Shown piece by piece: positions 1-6,010 of a stretch of DNA of 6,010 nt; the stretch's first letter is position 1, and each line of letters begins with the position of its first letter. The notes beneath the pieces were generated by a model. The model searched no databases and had not been told where the DNA came from. It saw only the letters and a list, made by a program, of their open reading frames with translations. The stretch covers positions 1-6,010 of the forward strand of contig JAPLDN010000388.1 in assembly GCA_026391755.1 (NCBI GenBank), in the 5' to 3' direction. Source of the DNA: Bacteroidota bacterium. Lineage in GTDB: Bacteria; Bacteroidota; Bacteroidia; Bacteroidales; FEN-979. The position numbers and the translations under genes were made by a program.

Positions 1-16
1 CATTCACTTTACCAAA

Positions 17-45
17 TTACAAAAAGTTCAGGGAAAGTTTACAAA
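17..45. repeat. Pair of TTACAAA direct repeats upstream of the alkaline phosphatase
   Basis: TTACAAA occurs at 17-23 and again at 39-45, 22 bases apart, about two turns of the helix. The wider words TTTACCAAATT (8-18) and TTTACAAATT (38-47) also resemble each other. The pair lies just upstream of where the -33 region of the phosphatase promoter should be, so it could be an operator for an activator, for example a response regulator of phosphate starvation. The repeats are seen directly; the regulatory role is inferred. The region is AT-rich, so chance is a real alternative. Confidence 0.3.
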
Positions 46-82
46 TTGATCTATGATTTTCTAATTAACACCTAAGTTTCGG

Positions 83-90
83 TACTTTTG
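83..90 (+). promoter_or_regulatory. Bacteroidota-type -7 promoter box of the alkaline phosphatase
   Basis: TACTTTTG matches the Bacteroidota -7 consensus TAnnTTTG at every fixed position and ends 20 bases before the ATG at 111. Transcription would start in the short leader just upstream of the gene. No good TTTG-like -33 element is present at the expected distance; the nearest candidate is the T-run at 57-60. A weak -33 is compatible with a promoter that needs an activator. There is no Shine-Dalgarno sequence before the ATG, only an A-rich stretch, which is usual in this phylum. Confidence 0.6.
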
Positions 91-110
91 TCCTTTCTGA
101 AAAAAAATAC

Positions 111-1559
111 ATGAAAATAAAATCGACCAATATTAAAGGGATAACAATTTTGTTATTCAGCACAATTATTCTCTCAGTCTCCTTTGCTCAAAAGCAGGCT
201 TCCCTTTCTTCTTTCCCAAATCCCAAAAACGTGATCATCATGATTGGCGACGGCATGGGATTTAACTGCGTGAAAGCAGCAGAATACTATTTCGGGCCCA
301 TGCAGTTCGAATCCTTCCCTGTCAGGCTGGCTGTAGCCACTTACCCGGCCAAGTCAGGGGCCTACGATGATAAGGATACCACAAAGCTGAACTGGGCTGA
401 GGGTTATAATCCGGCCATGGCCTGGAAGGATTCGCTCTACCTGCGAAAGAATTTTACCGAATCGGCGGCAGCGGCAACAGCACTCGCAACGGGCCGGAAG
501 ACTTATAATAATGTGATCGGGCTGTCGGTTACATACGATACATTAAAGAACCTTTGCGAACTGGCAAAAAGCCTTGGCAAATCGGCCGGGGTCATCACTT
601 CTGTCCCTGTCAGCCATGCTACGCCTGCCGGATTTGTGGCTCATAACAAAACGAGGCAGCATTATTCGGAACTGGCTGCCTATATGCTGTTCAACAGCCG
701 CTGCGACCTGGTCATGGGCACAGGGAACCCCGAATTCGATAATAACGGGAGGAAGCTTGACCGGAAATGGGAAAACCCGAAATATTTATGCGACAGCAAC
801 CTCTGGCTTTCACTTAAGTCGGGGAGCGGGATACAGACATCCTTTATCATGAAGGATAAAATTTACAAAGTGCAAGATGTTTCGGGTGATAAGATCCCTG
901 ACCCCTGGACCCTGATCACATCCGAGAAAGATTTCAGGAAACTCATGTACGGCAAGACACCAAAAAGGGTGCTGGGAGTTCCCGAGGTGTATTCAACCCT
1001 TCAGCAGGCCAGGGATTTTGGTAAAAATGAAACAAAAAATTCTCCTCCCTATACGACGCCATTTATCGCCGGACTTCCCACATTAGCCGAAATGGTCAGG
1101 GGGGGGCTGAATGTGCTTGACAACAACCCCAAGGGATTTTTTGTGATGATTGAAGGAGGAGCTGTCGACTGGGCCAACCACGACAACCAGAAAGGACGCA
1201 TGCTGGAGGAAATGAAAAGTTTCAGCGATGCCATTGATACAGTTGTTGCCTGGGTCAATAAGAACTCAAGCTGGAATGAAACTCTCCTGATCATCACGGC
1301 CGACCATGAATGCGGCGACCTCTGGGGAGGAAATACCTATACCCCGGTTGCCGATAATGGTAAAAATAAACTGCCTGGTTTAAAATTCAACAGCAAGGAT
1401 CACACCAATGCGCTGGTTGGGTTGTGGGCCAAAGGAAAAGGTGCGGAAATGTATACTTTAATGGCGGGGGAGACTGATCCGGTGAGGGGAATTTTTATTC
1501 AGAACACCGTGATACCCCAGCTGATCTTCATGATGTGGGGGAAGCCGGTTACTTTCTGA
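111..1559 (+). CDS. Secreted alkaline phosphatase, PhoA family
   Basis: Phosphomonoesterase of the alkaline phosphatase superfamily, exported to the periplasm or cell surface, where it should release inorganic phosphate from organic phosphate esters. It has 482 residues, a normal full length. Residues 1-26 form a signal peptide with likely cleavage at SFA|Q and no lipobox cysteine. The metal and catalytic residues can be placed against E. coli PhoA: D47 in IGDGMG (D51), nucleophile S118 in TESAAAAT (S102), T171 in SHATPAG (T155), R182 (R166), E348, D353 and H357 in IEGGAVDWANH (E322, D327, H331), D398-H399 in TADHE (D369, H370) and H431 in DHTNA (H412). Three second-shell positions differ from E. 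coli: E117 for D101, H169 for D153 and W354 for K328. The His/Trp pair is known in other bacterial alkaline phosphatases such as those of Bacillus. The gene has its own promoter box at 83-90. Its last 11 bases overlap the end of the opposing small gene. An active enzyme is expected; natural substrates cannot be read from sequence. Confidence 0.95.
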   Translation: MKIKSTNIKGITILLFSTIILSVSFAQKQASLSSFPNPKNVIIMIGDGMGFNCVKAAEYYFGPMQFESFPVRLAVATYPAKSGAYDDKDTTKLNWAEGYNPAMAWKDSLYLRKNFTESAAAATALATGRKTYNNVIGLSVTYDTLKNLCELAKSLGKSAGVITSVPVSHATPAGFVAHNKTRQHYSELAAYMLFNSRCDLVMGTGNPEFDNNGRKLDRKWENPKYLCDSNLWLSLKSGSGIQTSFIMKDKIYKVQDVSGDKIPDPWTLITSEKDFRKLMYGKTPKRVLGVPEVYSTLQQARDFGKNETKNSPPYTTPFIAGLPTLAEMVRGGLNVLDNNPKGFFVMIEGGAVDWANHDNQKGRMLEEMKSFSDAIDTVVAWVNKNSSWNETLLIITADHECGDLWGGNTYTPVADNGKNKLPGLKFNSKDHTNALVGLWAKGKGAEMYTLMAGETDPVRGIFIQNTVIPQLIFMMWGKPVTF

Positions 1560-1806
1560 TCTTACGGGTACGTGCCCTGGATTCTACAACCGAACTTAAG
1601 ATGTAATATGCTCCGAAGATGGTGCCTGCCATCATAAGGCTGTAATAAAACGAAGGATGGGAGCTGATAAGCCTGCCAATGGGGATGGTTATAAAGCTGA
1701 ATGAACGTTCGAAAATTTCACCGAAACGGGTAAAGCTGTTCAGGATATACTGGAAAATGATACCGAAGATGTCGAAGGCTGCAAGAAACGAATGTAAAGC
1801 TTCCAT
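1549..1806 (-). CDS. Small putative membrane protein of unknown function
   Basis: I do not recognise this 85-residue protein. The N-terminal half (about residues 1-48) is rich in Phe, Ile and Leu with scattered charges, as in amphipathic or membrane-associated helices. A clear hydrophobic span lies at about residues 54-74 (YYSLMMAGTIFGAYYIL core). The tail after it is strongly basic (RARTRKIRK), so by the positive-inside rule the C-terminus should face the cytoplasm. There is no cleavable signal peptide with a recognisable cleavage site. The case for a real gene is a perfect TAnnTTTG box 17 bases before the ATG, a membrane-protein composition, and an otherwise empty gap if it is dropped. It ends inside the last codons of the alkaline phosphatase gene on the other strand, an 11-base tail-to-tail overlap. 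A 156-base gap with its own promoter separates it from the nucleotidase upstream, so it is probably transcribed alone. Confidence 0.65.
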   Translation of the reverse strand: MEALHSFLAAFDIFGIIFQYILNSFTRFGEIFERSFSFITIPIGRLISSHPSFYYSLMMAGTIFGAYYILSSVVESRARTRKIRK

Positions 1807-1823
1807 AAAATTTTAATTTGAAA

Positions 1824-1831
1824 CAAAGATA
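1824..1831 (-). promoter_or_regulatory. Bacteroidota-type -7 promoter box of the small membrane protein gene
   Basis: Read on the minus strand, the bases are TATCTTTG, an exact match to TAnnTTTG. The box ends 17 bases before the ATG at 1806, leaving a very short AT-rich leader without a Shine-Dalgarno sequence. No clear TTTG-like -33 element is seen upstream. The 12-base direct repeat at 1867-1899 lies further upstream, roughly 45 to 80 bases before the expected transcription start. Confidence 0.55.
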
Positions 1832-1866
1832 CATTGGAGCGAAACAGGCGTATAGTTATTTTCGAC

Positions 1867-1899
1867 GAAAGGGGGAAATAAGCGGATGAAAGGGGGAAA
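1867..1899. repeat. Perfect 12-base direct repeat, 21-base period
   Basis: GAAAGGGGGAAA occurs at 1867-1878 and at 1888-1899, identical over 12 bases and offset by 21 bases, two helical turns. On the minus strand, the direction of the next gene, it reads TTTCCCCCTTTC twice. It sits between the nucleotidase stop and the promoter of the small membrane protein gene. The geometry is that of a site bound by a dimeric regulator on one face of the helix. The repeat is seen directly; a regulatory role is inference. Confidence 0.5.
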
Positions 1900-1914
1900 A
1901 TCTCGGGCAATTGA

Positions 1915-1949
1915 ATTCCTGGTCCTGATTAATCTCGTGAACCTGGAAT
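1915..1949 (-). repeat. Imperfect inverted repeat downstream of the nucleotidase gene
   Basis: ATTCCTGGT (1915-1923) and ACCTGGAAT (1941-1949) are complementary at eight of nine positions, with one central mismatch and a 17-base spacer. The spacer holds the perfect palindrome GATTAATC (1927-1934). In the minus-strand transcript this could fold into a hairpin about 14 bases after the nucleotidase stop codon. No T-run follows it, so it is not a classical intrinsic terminator; it could be an mRNA 3'-end stabiliser, a weak terminator, or chance. Confidence 0.3.
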
Positions 1950-1962
1950 CCATACGAAAAAA

Positions 1963-3420
1963 TCAATTTTTTTCTTTGGGAATCTTCAGTTTCGCCCGCT
2001 CAACATCCTTATAATCAACCTTATGCTTGTATCCAAGGTACAATATAAGGCAGTCTTCGGTTGTAAGGTCCAGGGTCGTGCCCGTGTCCGGGTGATCAAA
2101 GGTGTAAGCTGCTGATATATAACTGTTCAGGGCAACAGAATAGGATTTATCCTTATCAATGGCTTTCCCTGAACGGTCCAGCATTTTAACCTCTGCCGCC
2201 TCACGGTTCTTTCCTTTTTTAATAGTGTATGTCAATCCCGATGGGACTAAGTCGATGTCCCTTTCCTTTTTATAAGAATTCATGATCATGCTGCCGATCT
2301 CAGAGCCTTTCATCTTATAGATAACGACCTGGTTTCCAAAAGGATCGAGCCGGTAAATGTCTTTAACCCTTATCTCCCCTTCGGGAAGGCTTTGGATCCT
2401 TATCCCACCTTTGTTCTGAAAAGCAAAATCGGCTTTGGCGGCCCAGGCCACCGCATCGGTCATTAATGCGCCAAGGCTTTGCTTGCCTGAGATGTTGTTG
2501 TTTGCAATCCCGGCCACTTTCTCAAATTCCGGGTTGTTTTCAAAGGATCTGACCAGGGCCTGCATACCGGGGTCTGTCCCGTTGAGGGATTCCAGCGCGA
2601 TCAGAGTGTCGGACTTCTCAATAATACGGCCTCCCTGAAAAATAAGGGTAAGCTTGCCGATAAATCTCTGGTAGGAGCCGGCCTGAACTATCATGACCCC
2701 GTTTTCAATGACGGGTTTCTTCAGGATTGTATGCGAATGCCCTCCAATGATCACATCAAACTGGGGAAATTCCCTGGCCAGTTTTTCATCGGTTTCAATG
2801 CCGAGATGGGAAAGTGCAATAAGGCAGCCATATTTCTTCTTCAGTTCAACATATTCCCCTGTTGTCTTCAGGGGATCGCTGAATGTAATCCCTGTTACCT
2901 TGGATGGATGGGTGTCGGGGATGCCCTTATCGTTTATTTCTATCAGTCCCAGTACCGGGATCTGGAGGGTTCCTGCTTTTAGAAAAAAATAAGGCTTGGG
3001 TTGTTTCAAACCTGAAGAGCCGGTATTCATGTTTGCGCAGATGAACTGGAACTTTGCCTGTTCAAGCCTTTTTTCGAGAAATGCCTGGCCCAGGTCAAAT
3101 TCATGGTTGCCGAAACAGCTCAGGTTAAAGCCGGCCTGGTTCATCAAGGCTATCATGGGGAAGCCTTTGTCGCTCACCATGTCAACATAAGGGTTACCGG
3201 TGAAATTGTCACCGGCAGCCACGATGAAGACATGAGGATGATTGCGCCTCAGGCTGTCGGCAAGATATTTAATCCTGGCAAAACCCTCGGTCTTCGCATG
3301 CATGTCGTTCAGGTGGAGGATGAGGACCTCGATTGCGGGGGCCCCGCTTTGCTGGGAAAATACAGGATTACTGGCCGTAAGGAAAAAGGCCGTCAGAAGG
3401 AAAGAAAGAAGTTTTTTCAT
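1963..3420 (-). CDS. Exported 5'-nucleotidase / bifunctional metallophosphatase, UshA-like
   Basis: A two-domain enzyme of the 5'-nucleotidase family that removes phosphate from nucleotides, or splits nucleotide sugars or cyclic nucleotides, outside the inner membrane. Residues 1-22 form a signal peptide with likely cleavage at VFS|QQ; no lipobox is present. The N-terminal calcineurin-like metallophosphoesterase domain (about 30-260) has all the metal-binding blocks: D39 and H41 in LNDMHA, D71 in AGDNFTGNP, N105-H106 in GNHEFD, H205 in SHLG, and H228 and H230 in GGHSH. The C-terminal nucleotidase domain (about 303-465) shows NKGGIR (336-341) and DPFGN (359-363), its substrate-binding blocks. 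The usual GGDG-type block late in this domain is not obvious; AAYTFD (437-442) stands there. At 485 residues it is slightly shorter than E. coli UshA but keeps both domains, which some relatives in this phylum carry as separate genes. Its ATG overlaps the ligase stop by one base, so coupled translation is likely. The exact substrate is not determinable. Confidence 0.9.
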   Translation of the reverse strand: MKKLLSFLLTAFFLTASNPVFSQQSGAPAIEVLILHLNDMHAKTEGFARIKYLADSLRRNHPHVFIVAAGDNFTGNPYVDMVSDKGFPMIALMNQAGFNLSCFGNHEFDLGQAFLEKRLEQAKFQFICANMNTGSSGLKQPKPYFFLKAGTLQIPVLGLIEINDKGIPDTHPSKVTGITFSDPLKTTGEYVELKKKYGCLIALSHLGIETDEKLAREFPQFDVIIGGHSHTILKKPVIENGVMIVQAGSYQRFIGKLTLIFQGGRIIEKSDTLIALESLNGTDPGMQALVRSFENNPEFEKVAGIANNNISGKQSLGALMTDAVAWAAKADFAFQNKGGIRIQSLPEGEIRVKDIYRLDPFGNQVVIYKMKGSEIGSMIMNSYKKERDIDLVPSGLTYTIKKGKNREAAEVKMLDRSGKAIDKDKSYSVALNSYISAAYTFDHPDTGTTLDLTTEDCLILYLGYKHKVDYKDVERAKLKIPKEKN

Positions 3421-5051
3421 TATTTGTAAAGAAAACGTTTAATGCTCCGTTTGGGTGTCTTTTCGAATTCTGCAGGGTGGATCTCGAATCCCGAGACCAT
3501 CATGTATTTTGGCACACGATGGTTGAGATCGTGAATATAGCCTTTAAAGATCTTGTCAAGTTCTTCCCTTGTATGCCCTGCTTTTTCAACGGCATCATAA
3601 TCGGGATATATCAGGGCAACGAGCTGCTCGTCCCGCTCGAGCACCAGGGATTCCATCACCATGAAACGGTTGTTCAGGTGAGATTCAATTTCCTCGGGAT
3701 AGATGTTTTTCCCTGACGGACCCAGTATCATACTCTTGCTCCGGCCCCTGATGTATATATTCCCTTGTTTGTCGGTCACGCCCAGGTCGCCGGTATGAAG
3801 CCATCCGCCTTCATCAATTACCTGTTTTGTGGCTTCTTCATTTTTATAATACCCCAGCATCACATGGGAGCCTCTCACCATGATTTCCCCGGTGGTCCGG
3901 AGAGGGTCGCGGGAATCGATTTTCAGCTCCAGCTCGTCAACCACCCTCCCGGAAGCTCCCAGCTGGGTTGTTTGCCAGGATGCATAGGAGATCAGCGGTC
4001 CGCATTCGGTCATGCCGTAACCGACTGTGAAAGGGAATTTTATTTTCCTGAAAAACCTTTCAGCTTCAATGTTGAAAGCGGCTCCCCCGATAACGAGTTC
4101 TTTGAAATTCCCGCCGAAAACATCGTAAAGTTTTTTCCTTATTTTATTGTGCAACAGTATATTAATACCGGGTACGCCGAGCAGGATCCTGATAGCCTGC
4201 TTGCGGAACAGGGGCAGGATCTGGGTCTTGTAGATCTTCTCGATGACCAGGGGAACGCTCAGGATGAGGGCCGGCTTTATTTCCTGGAAGGCCTGCATGA
4301 TAATGCTGGGAGAAGGGGTCTTGGTAAGCAAAGTAATATCGCATCCGATTGTGAAGGGGAACAGGAATTCAAAAGCGCAGCCATAGGTATGGGCCAATGG
4401 CAGAAACGAAAGGATCTTGTCCTTGGGATTGAGGGGCATATTCCTCTGTGCATAAAGGATATTCCCGAAGAGGCTTTTATGCTGGAGGACTACTCCTTTG
4501 GAAAAGCCCGTGGTTCCGGAAGTGTAGCTGATCACGGCGATATCATCAGGCGAGAATTCTTCAAATCTGATCATTTCGGGAGTGAGATCTGATGTCGGAT
4601 GACCGATATCTGATATCAGATTTTCAGTCTTCTTCTCATAGAGCAATTCATTCGTCTGTATCCTGTAAACCGTCCTGATCAAAGGCATCTCTTTTACGTT
4701 CAGATATTTAAAAATGAATTCCTCCACGAACATCATGCAGGCATCGGAATGAGTGGTGATATAATGAACATCGGCCGGTTTGAAATCGGGAAGCAGGGGA
4801 ACAGTTACAGCCCCGAAGGTGACAGTTGCGATATAAATAATTCCCCAGTTGGCAGAATTTTTTCCCAGCAGGACGATCTTATCCCCTTTTTTAATCCCGT
4901 TCTTCCTGAATATATCGTGAATGCCCAGTATTCGTGAGCCTACTTCCTTATAGGTGTAAACTGATCCGCCGTAATCGGATAATGCCCTGTTATCCCAGTT
5001 GTTGCGGATGCTGGATTCAAAAAGGGCTGTCAGGTTTTTCGGGACAGGCAT
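3420..5051 (-). CDS. AMP-forming acyl-CoA ligase, long-chain fatty acid type
   Basis: Adenylate-forming (ANL) enzyme, probably cytosolic or membrane-peripheral, that activates a carboxylic acid with ATP and passes it to coenzyme A; a long-chain fatty acid is the most likely substrate. All main motifs are present in order: A3 P-loop YTSGTTGFSKG (176-186), A4-like FLPLAHTYG (216-224), A5 GYGMTE (344-349), A7 WLHTGDLG (417-424) and A8 hinge RGRSKSMI with GKNIYPEEIE (435-456). The A10 tail is KTPKRSIKRFLYK (531-543); by position, S536 seems to occupy the place of the usual catalytic lysine, with K534 and K538 beside it. The 543 residues are a little short of classical FadD but within the range of bacterial homologues. 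The gene follows the glycosyltransferase by 39 bases without a promoter box, and its TAA shares one base with the ATG of the nucleotidase. No Shine-Dalgarno sequence is visible. A ligase feeding acyl transfer to another acceptor cannot be excluded. Confidence 0.9.
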   Translation of the reverse strand: MPVPKNLTALFESSIRNNWDNRALSDYGGSVYTYKEVGSRILGIHDIFRKNGIKKGDKIVLLGKNSANWGIIYIATVTFGAVTVPLLPDFKPADVHYITTHSDACMMFVEEFIFKYLNVKEMPLIRTVYRIQTNELLYEKKTENLISDIGHPTSDLTPEMIRFEEFSPDDIAVISYTSGTTGFSKGVVLQHKSLFGNILYAQRNMPLNPKDKILSFLPLAHTYGCAFEFLFPFTIGCDITLLTKTPSPSIIMQAFQEIKPALILSVPLVIEKIYKTQILPLFRKQAIRILLGVPGINILLHNKIRKKLYDVFGGNFKELVIGGAAFNIEAERFFRKIKFPFTVGYGMTECGPLISYASWQTTQLGASGRVVDELELKIDSRDPLRTTGEIMVRGSHVMLGYYKNEEATKQVIDEGGWLHTGDLGVTDKQGNIYIRGRSKSMILGPSGKNIYPEEIESHLNNRFMVMESLVLERDEQLVALIYPDYDAVEKAGHTREELDKIFKGYIHDLNHRVPKYMMVSGFEIHPAEFEKTPKRSIKRFLYK

Positions 5052-5090
5052 ACTTTTGAATAAAGCACGAAGTTCATAAAAAAAATTTAC

Positions 5091-6010
5091 TTATGACAGT
5101 ATTGTTTGGTATAATTCAAGAAATTTCATGATACAGTTTTCCCAATTATATCTTAAAGCGTACTCATGTATCTCATCTGAGCATGCCCCGGGTTCTTTTT
5201 CCCTAAGCTCAAGTCCGTTACGCAGAACGGCAGCCATTTCCCTGGCATCGAAGTTATCCCAGTAAAAAGCCAGCACCCCTCCGGTTTCGGGCAGGCTGGC
5301 CATCCTGCTCAGAAAGACCTGTTTCCCTGCCAGCATGGCTTCGATCACCGGGAGGCCGAAGCCTTCGGCAAGGGAGGGGAAGAGAAAAGCCCTGCAGTGT
5401 TTGTAGAGCCAGTATTTTTCATCCTCGTCGAGAACCCCCGGCAGGATGATGTTCTCCGAAACAGACGAATCCCTTATCATTTCACGTATTTTATCCCCAT
5501 AAGAGGTCTGGTTGTTACCCCCCAGGACCAGGAGATGATCGGGGAAATGTTCCATCAGCGGGATCAGGGTATGCAGGTTCTTTTTGTCTTTAAAGACCGA
5601 CAGGGAAAAGAAAAATGGCTTATCTGACAGCCAGCGGGGCATTATAGCATTGGGCCTGGTTTCAAGCCTTACCCCGTCGTGAATGGTCACCAGCTTTTTA
5701 CTGCCGGTATCAATATGTTCTTTGAGCACCTGGCCTGTATAATCGGAGATCACCGTGACAGCTGCGGCCCTGTCCACATTTTTCTGAAGCCTCCTGAGGT
5801 ATCCTATTGCTTTGGCCTGTGTTTTTTCAGTAAGGAAGTTCAGGTCGTGAACGGTAAGTATGAATTTTGACTGCGGATGAGGGAGATGGGATGGAAACTG
5901 GTGGAGGCTGTGCCAGATATCGGCTTTTGGGCTGAGGCCGGGCAATATACGTTGCCAGAAATTTGTTCGCACCCATTCCGCCTCAGGATTTCTAGGAGAG
6001 TTGAATCCCG
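5091..6010 (-). CDS. GT4-family glycosyltransferase, 5' end outside the window
   Basis: Retaining GT-B fold glycosyltransferase that moves a sugar from a nucleotide-sugar donor to an acceptor, probably a surface glycan, lipopolysaccharide or glycolipid, at the cytoplasmic face. The visible part runs from the late N-terminal domain (FILTVHDLNFL) through a conserved linker (VTVISDYT, TIHDGV) into the donor-binding domain: FFFSLSVFKDKKNL, LLVLGG, then LFPSLAEGFGLPVIEAM. The last block contains the E-x7-E donor motif, its two Glu codons at 5364-5366 and 5340-5342. A GTG at 5970-5972 could be taken as the start, but the frame stays open without a stop to base 6010 and reads smoothly into GFNSPRNPEAEW, so that GTG is most likely an internal valine. 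About 305 residues are visible; family members usually have 350-400, so some N-terminal sequence is missing. Donor sugar and acceptor are not predictable. It is the first visible gene of the minus-strand row. Confidence 0.85.
   Translation of the reverse strand, partial: GFNSPRNPEAEWVRTNFWQRILPGLSPKADIWHSLHQFPSHLPHPQSKFILTVHDLNFLTEKTQAKAIGYLRRLQKNVDRAAAVTVISDYTGQVLKEHIDTGSKKLVTIHDGVRLETRPNAIMPRWLSDKPFFFSLSVFKDKKNLHTLIPLMEHFPDHLLVLGGNNQTSYGDKIREMIRDSSVSENIILPGVLDEDEKYWLYKHCRAFLFPSLAEGFGLPVIEAMLAGKQVFLSRMASLPETGGVLAFYWDNFDAREMAAVLRNGLELREKEPGACSDEIHEYALRYNWENCIMKFLELYQTILS

Noticed and set aside
1..3. CAT at the left edge as a possible start codon of a divergent minus-strand gene
   Set aside because: Only one codon is inside the window, and the nearest box-like word (TAATTTGG on the minus strand) mismatches TAnnTTTG and lies too close to the ATG. 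It cannot be supported.
574..1297. Short open frames within the alkaline phosphatase gene, one out of frame and one antisense
   Set aside because: Both are fully inside a gene with all catalytic residues in place and look like frame shadows.
1564..1575. GGGTACGTGCCC-like symmetry near the convergent gene ends as a bidirectional terminator
   Set aside because: It has only three strong pairs, no room for a loop and no T-run on either side, and it lies inside the small gene.
2435..3442. Several plus-strand open frames of 64-108 codons opposite the nucleotidase
   Set aside because: They lie antisense to a well-supported gene, overlap one another in different frames and have no protein-like features or start signals.
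3765..4592. Long plus-strand open frame (275 codons) opposite the acyl-CoA ligase
   Set aside because: It runs codon-on-codon antisense to a gene with every ANL motif intact, shows no recognisable domain, and has no promoter box. Rarity of TTA, CTA and TCA codons in the ligase explains its length.

Overview
The window reads as a chromosomal piece of a Bacteroidota bacterium. No start codon is preceded by a Shine-Dalgarno sequence. Two leaders carry a perfect TAnnTTTG box, the -7 element of Bacteroidota promoters, and the regions before the starts are rich in A and T. The proteins also look like those of environmental Bacteroidales-type genomes, although the sequence alone does not fix the genus. 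No mobile element, CRISPR array, tRNA or rRNA was seen. I found no convincing new multi-gene system; the odd points are small and local.

Layout from the left. A 110-base leader holds a promoter and a spaced direct repeat. It is followed on the plus strand by a complete secreted alkaline phosphatase (111-1559). The phosphatase meets an unrecognised 85-residue membrane protein on the minus strand tail to tail (1549-1806), and their coding ends overlap by 11 bases. The 156-base gap at 1807-1962 holds the small gene's promoter, a perfect 12-base direct repeat two helical turns apart, and an imperfect inverted repeat. The rest is a minus-strand gene row, in order of transcription: a GT4-type glycosyltransferase cut by the right edge of the window (6010 to 5091), a long-chain-type acyl-CoA ligase (5051-3420), and an exported 5'-nucleotidase/metallophosphatase (3420-1963).

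The glycosyltransferase and ligase are 39 bases apart with no promoter box between them. The ligase stop and nucleotidase start share one base (TAATG). A single transcript with coupled translation is therefore likely for the last two genes. The two exported phosphoesterases flank the small gene and could together release phosphate and nucleosides from organic phosphate outside the inner membrane. The glycosyltransferase and ligase suggest envelope or lipid work. Whether the phosphatases and the envelope genes belong to one process cannot be told from this window.
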